Shown piece after piece: positions 1 through 8,228 of a stretch of 27,148 nucleotides of DNA. Position 1 is the stretch's first letter. Each line of letters begins with the position of its first letter. Made by a program: the position numbers and the translations under genes. Where the stretch lies: NCBI GenBank assembly GCA_943908405.1, contig CALTTE010000017.1:1-27148 (forward strand), read 5' to 3'. Origin of the DNA: an uncultured Moraxella sp. (lineage in GTDB: Bacteria > Pseudomonadota > Gammaproteobacteria > Pseudomonadales > Moraxellaceae). A model generated the notes under the pieces. The model saw nothing but the letters and a program-made list of their open reading frames with translations, was not told the DNA's origin and made no database searches.

Positions 1-76
1 ACCAGCAACCAGCAACCAGCAACCAGCAACCAGCAACCAGCAACCAGCAACCAGCAACCAGCAACCAGCAACCAGC
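1..76 (+). repeat. Heptanucleotide tandem repeat (ACCAGCA)n within hsdM
   Basis: Ten perfect copies of ACCAGCA plus six bases of an eleventh are seen, and the array is cut by the window edge, so the true number may be higher. Because 7 is not a multiple of 3, gain or loss of one unit shifts the reading frame. The unit itself has no stop in any frame and encodes the same cyclic heptapeptide (TSNQQPA) in all three. Leaving the array, the frame starting at base 3 continues into HsdM. The other two stop at once, at TGA 77-79 and TAA 82-84. This is the layout of a contingency locus switched by slipped-strand mispairing. Confidence 0.96.
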
Positions 77-1724
77 TGACCTAACTGCGTCCATCGCCCA
101 AGCGTTTTTAACCGAACTTGACAAACGCTTATGGCAATCCGCCAACGCCCTGCGTGGCAACCTAGAAGCCTTCAATTATAAATACATTGTCCTTGGGCTG
201 ATTTTTCTTAAATACGTCTCCGATAGTTTCTCAATTCAACGTGCCAAATTACTGACCCAATTTCAAGACCCAAGCGATGAGCTGTATTACCCCAAAGATG
301 ACCTATCCGATGATGACTACCAAAACGAGCTACAAGCCGAATTAGAACAGCGAGACTTTTACACCAAAGACAATGTTTTTTGGGTGCCAGAGCAAGCCCG
401 CTGGGACAACATCAAAAATGTTGCCCAATACCAGCTGGGGCAAGAGTTGCCTTGGGGTGGTAAATTTGGCGGTGTGGCAAAGCTGATTGATGATGCCTTT
501 GACGCCATAGAAAAAGACAACCCACGCCTAAAAGGCACGATTGAGCGGATTTCAAGCCTGAATATTGAAGAATCCAATCTAATTAACCTAATTAACATTT
601 TTTCTGATACCAACTTTCACCGCCCCCTTTATCAGGGCAAGCCTGTATCTTTGCCTGCCCAAGATATTTTGGGGCACGTTTATGAATATTTTTTGGGGCA
701 ATTTGCCCAAAATGAAGGCAAAAAAGGCGGAGAATTTTTTACCCCACGCAGTATTGTTACTTTGATTGTGGCAATGCTTGAGCCGTATGCTGGGCGTGTG
801 TATGACCCTGCAATGGGGTCTGGTGGCTTTTTTGTCCAAGCCGACCGCTTTATTCGTGAACACCAAGGCAAGCGTGAAGCCATCTCCATCTATGGACAAG
901 AACGAACACCCACCACTTACAAACTGGCTACAATGAATATGGCGATTCGTGGCTTGTCGTTTAATTTTGGGCAAGGCCCTGCCGATACCCTAAAAAATGA
1001 CCAACACCCTGATTTGAAGGCGGATTTTATTATGGCAAATCCGCCCTTTAATGACAAAGATTGGTGGAATGAAAGCCTAGCCTTTGACCCACGTTGGCGG
1101 TTTGGTACACCCCCCAAAGGCAATGGCAACTTTGCGTGGCTTAGTCATATGATACATCACCTATCCCCCAAAGGGCGTATGGCGTGCGTGCTTGCCAATG
1201 GCTCAATGAGTAGTACTACAGGGGGCGAGGACGACATTCGCCAAAAGATGGTTGAGGCGGATTTGGTGGAGTGTATGGTCGCCTTGCCAAGCAAGCTGTT
1301 TAGTAATGTTGCCATTCCTGCGTGTATTTGGTTTGTTAATAAAGCCAAAAGCCCTGCTACAAAAGGCAAAGTGCTATTTATTGATACAAGACAGCTGGGC
1401 TTTATGCCAAACCGCACAATCCGCCTATTTGACGACAGCGACACCGCCCGTATCACAGACACCTACCACGCTTGGCAACAAGGCGATGGCTACAGCGACC
1501 AAGCAGGCTTTTGTTATTCGGCAAGTCTTGATGACATCGCCCAAAATGACTTTGTACTGACGGTGGGACGCTATGTTGGCACAGAAGAAAACGAAGATGA
1601 CGACGCTATCCCCTTTGATACGCTAATGCAAACGCTCACCGCTCAACTCAAAGAACAGTTTGCCCAATCGGCAAAACTAGAGCAACAGATTAAGGCAAAT
1701 TTAGGGGGGTTGGGGTATGAGTAA
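1..1724 (+). CDS. hsdM: Type I restriction-modification methyltransferase subunit HsdM (5' partial, phase-variable)
   Basis: This is the N6-adenine methyltransferase subunit of a type I system. It acts with HsdS as a methylase and with HsdS and HsdR as an endonuclease. The frame is open from base 3, through the heptamer array, to TAA at 1722-1724. After the repeat-coded segment comes an HsdM N-terminal helical domain (AFLTELDKRLWQSAN, then NYKYIVLGLIFLKYVSD). The SAM-binding motif DPAMGSGGFF lies at 804-833 and the catalytic NPPF at 1038-1049. An internal GTG at 384 is not the real start, since clear HsdM sequence (FWVPEQARW) runs through it. About 573 residues are visible. The start codon lies upstream of the window, so whether the gene is now on or off cannot be decided. 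The stop overlaps the hsdS start by 8 nt, indicating translational coupling. Confidence 0.95.
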   Translation, partial: QQPATSNQQPATSNQQPATSNQQPADLTASIAQAFLTELDKRLWQSANALRGNLEAFNYKYIVLGLIFLKYVSDSFSIQRAKLLTQFQDPSDELYYPKDDLSDDDYQNELQAELEQRDFYTKDNVFWVPEQARWDNIKNVAQYQLGQELPWGGKFGGVAKLIDDAFDAIEKDNPRLKGTIERISSLNIEESNLINLINIFSDTNFHRPLYQGKPVSLPAQDILGHVYEYFLGQFAQNEGKKGGEFFTPRSIVTLIVAMLEPYAGRVYDPAMGSGGFFVQADRFIREHQGKREAISIYGQERTPTTYKLATMNMAIRGLSFNFGQGPADTLKNDQHPDLKADFIMANPPFNDKDWWNESLAFDPRWRFGTPPKGNGNFAWLSHMIHHLSPKGRMACVLANGSMSSTTGGEDDIRQKMVEADLVECMVALPSKLFSNVAIPACIWFVNKAKSPATKGKVLFIDTRQLGFMPNRTIRLFDDSDTARITDTYHAWQQGDGYSDQAGFCYSASLDDIAQNDFVLTVGRYVGTEENEDDDAIPFDTLMQTLTAQLKEQFAQSAKLEQQIKANLGGLGYE

Positions 1725-3054
1725 TTTACTTAGTATAGCTAGCTTAAATCCAAAAATAACTTTAAAAAAAGGGACGGTTGCACCTTTTATTGAGATGGCT
1801 TCTATTGCAGTTAATCAAAAATTTGTTAAACACATTCAATTAAAAAAATTTTCATCAGGTAGCAAATTTCAAAATGGTGATATTTTATTTGCAAGAATAA
1901 CCCCTTGTTTGGAAAATGGTAAAACAGCAAAGATTTCAGGGTTAATGCCTGATGTTGTAGCTCACGGTTCAACTGAATTTATTGTTATAAGAGCCAAACG
2001 ATTTGAGGATAGAGATTTTTTGTATTACTTAGCTAGATTATCAGAATTTAGAGATTTTGCTAAATCAAGAATGAGGGGCACAACAGGCAGACAAAGAGTA
2101 GAAGCCAATGATTTGGCAGAATTTGAGTTTGATTTTCCTGATGAAAATTCAAGAAAAAAAATTGGTAATTTTTTATCTATTTTTGACGACAAAATCCACC
2201 TAAACCATCAAATTAACCAAACCCTAGAACAAATGGTACAGGCGATTTTTAAAAGCTGGTTTGTGGACTTTGACCCTGTCAAGGCAAAAATGGACGCCCT
2301 AGCACAAGGGGCAGATAACAAAACAGCCACCATATCAGCGATGGCGACCATCAGCGGTCAATCACAAGATGAGCTTGCCAGCTTAAAAGCCAACCGACCC
2401 AATGATTATCAACGCCTATACGACATCGCCGACGCTTTCCCTAGCGAGATGGTGGATGGTGTGCCTTTGGGGTGGGAGTATTTACCCATAGCTGACAAGT
2501 CTATTTTGACAATTATCAAGCCCAGTATTGATAAATTTGATGGGGAAAAAGAATATATTGCAACCGCCAATGTATCACAAAATAATATTGTTGGTAATTT
2601 GGAAAAAATAACTTACAAAAAGCGACCATCAAGAGCCAATATGCAGCCCATTATAGGCAGTATTTGGTTTGCAAAAATGGTGGGTGAGCATAAAGCGATT
2701 ATGATTGATAAAGACGATGATTTTCTTTTGGGAAATACAGTATTATCTACAGGGTTTTTGGGAATTATGCCCAATAAAAATTTAAATTCTTTTTTATATT
2801 GCTACATCAATTCAGAAAAATTTTTGCAAGATAAATACAGCTTAGCAACTGGTGCGGTTCAAGTAGCATTAAATAATACCAATTTTTCTAGTATTGAATT
2901 ATTGATACCTAATGATGATTTGTTGCAGTATTTTGAGAATGCAACTAGTGTATTTTTTGCAAAAATTGCTAGCAATAATAGAGAAAATATTGCTTTGTCA
3001 AAAATAAGAGATGGGTTGTTACCTAAATTACTAAGTGGAGAGATTGAGTTATGA
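1717..3054 (+). CDS. hsdS: Type I restriction-modification specificity subunit HsdS
   Basis: HsdS determines the DNA sequence recognised by the HsdM/HsdR complex. The 445-residue protein has the two-TRD plan. Target recognition domain 1 starts almost at the N-terminus (SIASLNPKITLKKGT). The central conserved helix follows (LNHQINQTLEQMVQAIFKSW, then FVDFDPVKAKMDALAQG). Target recognition domain 2 runs from about residue 260 to 410 and ends with a second conserved helix (IRDGLLPKLLSGEIEL). The start at 1717 overlaps the hsdM stop and follows a G-rich ribosome binding site. Both TRDs are visibly more AT-rich than the conserved spacer at about 2190-2490, as is common when TRDs are exchanged by recombination. 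Only one hsdS is present, and I saw no inverted repeats of the kind used by hsdS inversion systems. Confidence 0.93.
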   Translation: MSNLLSIASLNPKITLKKGTVAPFIEMASIAVNQKFVKHIQLKKFSSGSKFQNGDILFARITPCLENGKTAKISGLMPDVVAHGSTEFIVIRAKRFEDRDFLYYLARLSEFRDFAKSRMRGTTGRQRVEANDLAEFEFDFPDENSRKKIGNFLSIFDDKIHLNHQINQTLEQMVQAIFKSWFVDFDPVKAKMDALAQGADNKTATISAMATISGQSQDELASLKANRPNDYQRLYDIADAFPSEMVDGVPLGWEYLPIADKSILTIIKPSIDKFDGEKEYIATANVSQNNIVGNLEKITYKKRPSRANMQPIIGSIWFAKMVGEHKAIMIDKDDDFLLGNTVLSTGFLGIMPNKNLNSFLYCYINSEKFLQDKYSLATGAVQVALNNTNFSSIELLIPNDDLLQYFENATSVFFAKIASNNRENIALSKIRDGLLPKLLSGEIEL

Positions 3055-3662
3055 GTAATGAAAATTCTAGACTAGAAAATATAGACTTGGCAGTTTCTTA
3101 TTTTGCGGTAGCAGAAAAATTTTTAAATCTTTCCCATCTTGCATCAATGGAGTTGGTGAAAAATAATAATACCCATTGGGTTATATCTAACAAACCAATA
3201 TCCCATAATGAATATTATGAAAAAACAAAATGGTCAGATTTTGAGGTATCCATTCCAGTTTTATTTAATTTTTATCACGGAATTGAATTAACTTTAAAAG
3301 GTTGTATTACTTTGCAGAATAAGGAAACAAAAAAAATACATAAATTTTCAAATTTGATAAATTTAATATCTATAGATAGTGAAAATAAGCGTTTAATTGA
3401 AAAAATTAAATATTATACTACAGAATTAGATGAAAATTCTGTTATGGGTAGATTTTTAATTGATAACGAATTAAATATTGATAATTGGTACGAGGCTTTA
3501 AAATATCCATTGATAGAAAGCAAAGGAATGATAAATTATATTGCTTTAAAATATGGAAAAAAATTAACTATACCTTTTTGGCAAGATATTGCCGATGCAA
3601 GTAAAGAGATGGTAGCTTTAGCAATAGATATAACTTCTCATAAAGAAAATAACAAGGGGTAA
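3051..3662 (+). CDS. Unrecognised protein encoded between hsdS and hsdR
   Basis: This 203-residue, probably cytosolic protein has no signal peptide or clear membrane segment. It overlaps the hsdS stop by 4 nt (ATGA) and ends one base before hsdR, so it is a member of the hsd operon. The DNA is strikingly AT-rich compared with hsdM and hsdR. The helical stretch around FNFYHGIELTLKGCITL, followed by KKIHKFSNL, recalls HEPN-like helical bundles seen in defence loci. The canonical HEPN Rx4-6H motif is not clearly present, so that is only a suggestion. Operon position hints at an accessory or modulator of the restriction system, or an independent defence gene carried by it. Function unknown. Confidence 0.8.
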   Translation: MSNENSRLENIDLAVSYFAVAEKFLNLSHLASMELVKNNNTHWVISNKPISHNEYYEKTKWSDFEVSIPVLFNFYHGIELTLKGCITLQNKETKKIHKFSNLINLISIDSENKRLIEKIKYYTTELDENSVMGRFLIDNELNIDNWYEALKYPLIESKGMINYIALKYGKKLTIPFWQDIADASKEMVALAIDITSHKENNKG

Positions 3663-3663
3663 A

Positions 3664-6600
3664 ATGTTCACCGAAGCCAACCTAGAAAGCCACGCCATTA
3701 CCCTATTACAACAGCTGGGGTGGCAGTACACCCACGGCAAGACCATCGCCCCACACGGTGAGACACAATGGCGACAAAAAGACGATGAGGTGATATTTGT
3801 GCCACTATTGCGTGATGCCATCAGTCGCTTAAACCCCCAATTGCCCCCATCGGCGGTAGAGGAGGCGGTGGCGATGGTATGTGGTAGTGAGCTTGGCGGA
3901 TTGCCCGAGCAGAACAAACAAGCCTATCAAAAACTCAAAGACGGCATTAAGCTAAGCTACCAACAAGACAATCAGACGGTGTATGACAAGGTGCAGTTGG
4001 TGGATTTTTATGACCCCCAAAACAACCGCTTTGATGTGGTCAATCAACTGGTCATCAAAGGTCGCCGTGGTAAGCGTGTGCCTGATGTGATACTGTATAT
4101 CAACGGCTTGCCGATGGCACTGATGGAGCTAAAAAACCCAACCGATACCAACGCCACCTTGCAAAAAGCTTATAATCAATTACACACCTACAAGGAGGAT
4201 ATTAGCGATTGCTTTATTTATAACCAACTGCTGGTGATTAGCGATGGTATCCAAGCCAAAATGGGGTCATTGACGGCCAGTTTTGACCGCTTTAGTCCGT
4301 GGCGAGTGATGGGTGATAAAAATGAGCTGGTTGATGAGTTGCAGATTTTGCTTAACAATCTATGCCCGCCTGCGGTACTGCTGGATTATATCCAAAACTT
4401 TATTGTCTTTGAGCAAGACAGCCAAGGGCAACCCATCAAAAAACAAGCCAATTATCATCAATATGATGGGGTCAATCAAGCAATAAAGGCTACCTTGCTG
4501 GCAAGACAACGTGGCGATGGCAAAATCGGTGTGGTGTGGCATACCCAAGGCTCGGGCAAATCGTTGTCTATGCTGTTTTATGTGGGTAAAGTAATGAGCC
4601 TTGCTGAGCTTGCCAATCCTACTGTTGTCATTGTAACCGATAGAAACGATTTGGACGGTCAGCTGTTTACTACCTTTTCTTCTGCCCAAGCGTTAATCCG
4701 TGAGACGCCCATTCAAGCCGATGGGCGAGACAATCTACGTCAAGCTCTTGCCAACCGTCAAGCAGGGGGCGTCATTTTTACCACCATTCAAAAATTTATG
4801 CCAGATGACAATGAATTATCCCACCCTGTGCTAAACGATCGGGATAATATTATTGTGATTAGTGATGAGGCTCACCGTAGCCAGTATGGTTTTGCCCCAA
4901 AACTTAAGGACGGCAAATACCGTACAGGCTATGCCAAGCATTTAAGGGACGCTTTGCCCAATGCCAGCTTTATTGGCTTTACAGGTACGCCCATCAGCCT
5001 TGAGGATAAAGACACCCAAGGCGTATTTGGGGCGTATATTTCGGTGTATGATATTTTTGATGCGGTCAATGATGGGGCAACCGTACCGATTATTTATGAG
5101 CCACGCCAAATTGGGCTGGACAAAAGCCAAGAATATGATGCTATCATTGCCCAAATAAACAATCACCCAGACCAGACGAGCACCAAACAGCGATTGCTTA
5201 GTGAGCTTTTGGGGTCGGACAGTCGCCTAACGGCACTGGCACAAGATTTGATTGCCCATTTTGATAAACGGGTGGCATTGGCTGATGGTAAAGCAATGAT
5301 TGTGGCAAGCAGTCGTGAAAATTGCGTAAAATTATATGATAAAATCATTGCTTATCGCCCTAATTGGCATAGTAGTAGCATTGATCAAGGGGCAATTAAG
5401 GTAGTAATGACAGGCAATGCCAGTGATAGCGATGAATTGCAACGTCATATCTATTCTACCCAAGACAAAAAGACATTGGAGCAACGTTTTAAAGACCCAA
5501 GCGACCCATTAAAACTGGTGATTGTGCGTGATATGTGGCTAACAGGCTTTGATGTGCCGTGTTGCCATACAATGTACATTGACAAGCGTATGGCAGGACA
5601 TAATCTAATGCAAGCCATCGCAAGGGTAAATCGTGTCTTTAAAAACAAAAGCCGTGAGCAAGGCGGTTTGATTGTGGATTATGTGGGATTGGCAGATGAG
5701 CTATGGCAGGCAACCCAGACTTATACCAAAGACGGTGGTAAGGGTCAGGTTGCCCAATCGGTTGATGAGGTGTTCATCAAGATGCAAGAGTGCATTAGTA
5801 TTATTCGTGATCAATTTGCCACTCCCATCAAAGGACAAGTATTTGATGTAAAAAATGCCTTACAACAAACCAATCCCAATCGGGTATTGCAGGCGGTATT
5901 GCAGGCGAGCAATCATATTTTGGCACTAGATACGGTGGTTACCCATCAGCAACCAAATTCAAACATTCCAAACCCAAGTAATCCAAACCCAAGTAATCCA
6001 AGCCAAAATCTAAACCCAATTAGCCCAACCAAGACCATCAAAAAGCCACCGCCCAGCCCAAGAAAAAATAATTTTTTGCGTGCCGTTCGCCTTGCCAAAA
6101 AAGGCTATAGCCTGTGTGTCTCAATGACCCAAGCCAAACGCTACGAAAAAGAATTGGCGTTTTATGATGCAGTACGTGCTGCCATTGTCAAAAACAGCTC
6201 AAGCGATACCGCCAAAGAGAAAATAGACCTATCGGCGGTACTCAATCAAGCGGTGGTTAGTACAGGGGTGGTAGATTTATTTGAGATGTTCAAGCAAGAC
6301 TACCCCAATGTTGGTGTGCTGTCTGATGAGTTTTTGGCATTTGTTCAAGACAGCGAGACCAAGGAGCTTTGGGCGATGGCGGTTGAAAATTATCTCAAAC
6401 GTGAGATTAACCAAAAATCCAGCGGTAACCTTAGCACCCAAAAAGAGTTCGCCAAACGGCTACAAGAAACGATGGACAAATACCACAGCCACCAGCTATC
6501 GGTAATGCAAGTATTGGCTTATTTGATTGAGCTTGGGCGTGAGTTGTCCGCCAATTTGTCGCGTGGGCAGACGCTTGGGCTGTCGCCTGATGAGATTGCT

Positions 6601-6861
6601 TTTTATGACGCTTTGGCAAAAAACAAAAGCAGTGAAATTTTGGGCGATGAGACGTTAAGGCAAATGGCAAAAGAAATCACTCAAACGTTAAAGCAATCAT
6701 TGACGGTAGACTGGCAGCACAAAGAAGATACTCAAGCCAAAATGCGACTGTTGGTTCGTCTTTTGTTAAGGCGTTATAAATACCCCCCTGATAAACAAGA
6801 CCAAGCGGTAGAATATGTTATCAAGCAAGCCGAGATGCTTGCTGGGCAATGGGCGGTATGA
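3664..6861 (+). CDS. hsdR: Type I restriction endonuclease subunit HsdR
   Basis: This 1065-residue ATP-dependent translocase and nuclease subunit cleaves DNA lacking the host methylation pattern. The N-terminal nuclease domain carries a PD-(D/E)xK site (PD at residues 140-141, ELK at 155-157). The helicase motor follows: Walker A TQGSGKS at 294-300, SDEAH at 400-404 with catalytic DEAH 401-404, GFTGTPI, and a motif VI-like region QAIARVNRVFKNK. The ATG follows an AAGGGG ribosome binding site, one base after the preceding stop. Around residues 765-805 there is an Asn/Pro/Ser-rich low-complexity linker between the motor and the C-terminal helical domain. The gene is intact, so the operon can encode a complete restriction system when hsdM is in frame. 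Confidence 0.96.
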   Translation: MFTEANLESHAITLLQQLGWQYTHGKTIAPHGETQWRQKDDEVIFVPLLRDAISRLNPQLPPSAVEEAVAMVCGSELGGLPEQNKQAYQKLKDGIKLSYQQDNQTVYDKVQLVDFYDPQNNRFDVVNQLVIKGRRGKRVPDVILYINGLPMALMELKNPTDTNATLQKAYNQLHTYKEDISDCFIYNQLLVISDGIQAKMGSLTASFDRFSPWRVMGDKNELVDELQILLNNLCPPAVLLDYIQNFIVFEQDSQGQPIKKQANYHQYDGVNQAIKATLLARQRGDGKIGVVWHTQGSGKSLSMLFYVGKVMSLAELANPTVVIVTDRNDLDGQLFTTFSSAQALIRETPIQADGRDNLRQALANRQAGGVIFTTIQKFMPDDNELSHPVLNDRDNIIVISDEAHRSQYGFAPKLKDGKYRTGYAKHLRDALPNASFIGFTGTPISLEDKDTQGVFGAYISVYDIFDAVNDGATVPIIYEPRQIGLDKSQEYDAIIAQINNHPDQTSTKQRLLSELLGSDSRLTALAQDLIAHFDKRVALADGKAMIVASSRENCVKLYDKIIAYRPNWHSSSIDQGAIKVVMTGNASDSDELQRHIYSTQDKKTLEQRFKDPSDPLKLVIVRDMWLTGFDVPCCHTMYIDKRMAGHNLMQAIARVNRVFKNKSREQGGLIVDYVGLADELWQATQTYTKDGGKGQVAQSVDEVFIKMQECISIIRDQFATPIKGQVFDVKNALQQTNPNRVLQAVLQASNHILALDTVVTHQQPNSNIPNPSNPNPSNPSQNLNPISPTKTIKKPPPSPRKNNFLRAVRLAKKGYSLCVSMTQAKRYEKELAFYDAVRAAIVKNSSSDTAKEKIDLSAVLNQAVVSTGVVDLFEMFKQDYPNVGVLSDEFLAFVQDSETKELWAMAVENYLKREINQKSSGNLSTQKEFAKRLQETMDKYHSHQLSVMQVLAYLIELGRELSANLSRGQTLGLSPDEIAFYDALAKNKSSEILGDETLRQMAKEITQTLKQSLTVDWQHKEDTQAKMRLLVRLLLRRYKYPPDKQDQAVEYVIKQAEMLAGQWAV
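5967..5996 (+). repeat. Two tandem 15-nt repeats in the hsdR linker
   Basis: TCCAAACCCAAGTAA occurs twice in direct succession and begins a third, degenerate copy. The unit length is a multiple of 3, so changes in copy number alter linker length without breaking the frame. It encodes the NPSNP-type low-complexity linker of HsdR. Confidence 0.9.
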
Positions 6862-6866
6862 TGGCT

Positions 6867-6881
6867 GGCTTGGTTTAAGCC
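6867..6881 (+). terminator. Weak hairpin after hsdR
   Basis: GGCTT and AAGCC pair around a 5-nt loop six bases after the hsdR stop. The stem is short, and the A-rich run that follows is not a good T-tract. It may be a weak terminator in the 67-nt gap between the convergent hsdR and xerD. Confidence 0.25.
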
Positions 6882-6928
6882 TTAAAATAACTCTAAAACA
6901 ACCCTTAAAACACCCCAGTTAGCCCCCA

Positions 6929-7873
6929 TCACCCCCTAGGGTGGTATTGCTCGTGGAGCTGTTGCAGGCGTGCCTTGGCGATATGAGTATAAATTTGGGT
7001 GGTGGATAAATCTTTATGCCCAAGCAATAATTGCACACTTCTTAAATCGGCACCGTGATTGACAAGGTGCGTGGCAAAAGCGTGGCGTAAGGTGTGCGGT
7101 GAGATGTGCTTATAAATCCCTGCAAGGGCGGCGTATTTTTTAATCATATGCCAGACGTTGTGCCGTGTCATATAACCGCCTTGCTCGGTCAAAAACACCG
7201 CTTGGCAGTCTTTTTTACCTGCTGGGATAAGTCTATGGCGAACCACCAAATACGCTTGCAGGGCGTTTTGGGCGTATTGCCCCAGTGGAATTAGGCGAGT
7301 TTTGTCGCCCTTACCAGTGATTTGTAGCCAGCCTGCATTTAAATTAACCTCAAAAAATTCAAGCCCCACAAGCTCTGACACCCTAAGACCGCAAGCATAC
7401 AATACCTCCATCATTGCCTTATCACGAATACTTAAGGTAGTGCCGTCATTGGCGATGTTATTCATCACCGCCAATAGCTGGGTTACCTCGTTTTCAGACA
7501 GGCTTTTGGGTAGTGGCTTTTTGACCTTGGGCTGGGGAATATTGGCACAAGGATTGTCTTGCCTAAGTCCCATCTCTTCAAGCCAAGAAAAAAACTGGCG
7601 AAATGTCGCCAAAGTGCGAGCAATGGTGCGAGTACTCACCTCATCGCTATACAGCGAGCCAATATAGCTTGTGATGTCATACTCCTGCCAGTCGGATAAT
7701 GGTTTTTCGGTGCGTCTGATGGCAAGGCGTAAATCTCGTGTATAGGCGTTACGGGTGTTGGTGGACAAGCCCCGAGCCAGCATTTCTTCACGAAAGGCGA
7801 TAAGATAGGCAGGGTCGGTGCTTGGGTGGGTAACTTTTTCGGTCTGGGGGGTGGTGGCACGGGTTTTGCTCAT
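6929..7873 (-). CDS. xerD: Site-specific tyrosine recombinase XerD
   Basis: XerD works with XerC at the dif site to resolve chromosome dimers at the septum. The 314-residue protein has an N-terminal SAM-like core-binding domain (about residues 20-110) and a C-terminal catalytic domain. The catalytic set is complete: R164 (ACGLRVSEL), K188, H260 and R263 (HTLRHAF), H286 (LLGHKDLS) and nucleophile Y295 (TQIYTH). The ending LHEQYHPRG matches XerD (E. coli LHQQHHPRA), which separates it from XerC and from integrases. The first 20 or so residues are Thr/Pro-rich and not conserved, so a downstream start is possible. It converges with hsdR. It lies 355 nt downstream of tusA with no attachment-site-like duplication seen, so it is read as a housekeeping gene, not an island integrase. 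Confidence 0.95.
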   Translation of the reverse strand: MSKTRATTPQTEKVTHPSTDPAYLIAFREEMLARGLSTNTRNAYTRDLRLAIRRTEKPLSDWQEYDITSYIGSLYSDEVSTRTIARTLATFRQFFSWLEEMGLRQDNPCANIPQPKVKKPLPKSLSENEVTQLLAVMNNIANDGTTLSIRDKAMMEVLYACGLRVSELVGLEFFEVNLNAGWLQITGKGDKTRLIPLGQYAQNALQAYLVVRHRLIPAGKKDCQAVFLTEQGGYMTRHNVWHMIKKYAALAGIYKHISPHTLRHAFATHLVNHGADLRSVQLLLGHKDLSTTQIYTHIAKARLQQLHEQYHPRG

Positions 7874-8228
7874 TGGGTGGCTCGGTAAGTTTTGGTTGGT
7901 TGATGCGGTTGATTGGCTTTGATTAATTGACTTTGGTCTAATTGATATTTATCGCTAGCAGACTTAACAAGTGCTGGGCTTAAAGTCAATTTTATAAGCT
8001 AATAGTTTTATAAGCCATCGCTTTTATAAAAAATTGATTTTATAAACAATTGATTTGAACAGGTAGCAATTGTAATGGCTAGTGGCTTAAGTAGCGGTGA
8101 GTTTAAAGTCAATTTAATAAGCCATTGGTTTTAAAATAGTAGGCTTAATAAGCAAAGCTTAAGTAATCAATGCCATCGGTTGGGCTTTCGGTTAGGCTTA
8201 GTGTAAAACGTCTTATGCCAAAAAGCCA
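7874..8228. other. AT-rich gap between tusA and xerD with degenerate repeats
   Basis: No credible gene is present in these 355 nt. A 20-nt element TAAAGTCAATTTTATAAGCT at 7981-8000 recurs with two differences at 8104-8123. Further fragments of the type TTTTATAAGC or TTTAATAAGC lie between the copies. The region presumably holds the xerD promoter on the minus strand, but no convincing -35/-10 pair was found. Confidence 0.6.

Noticed and set aside
384..1724. Complete HsdM starting at GTG 384
   Set aside because: Conserved HsdM sequence continues in frame upstream to the window edge through the heptamer repeats.
1717..3054. hsdS inversion (shufflon-like) system
   Set aside because: There is only one hsdS, with no second partial hsdS or inverted repeats in the window, and XerD is the housekeeping recombinase.
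6929..7873. Integrase of a genomic island carrying the R-M operon
   Set aside because: The protein carries XerD-specific features including the LHEQYHPRG ending. No tRNA or att-like duplication is seen around the operon.
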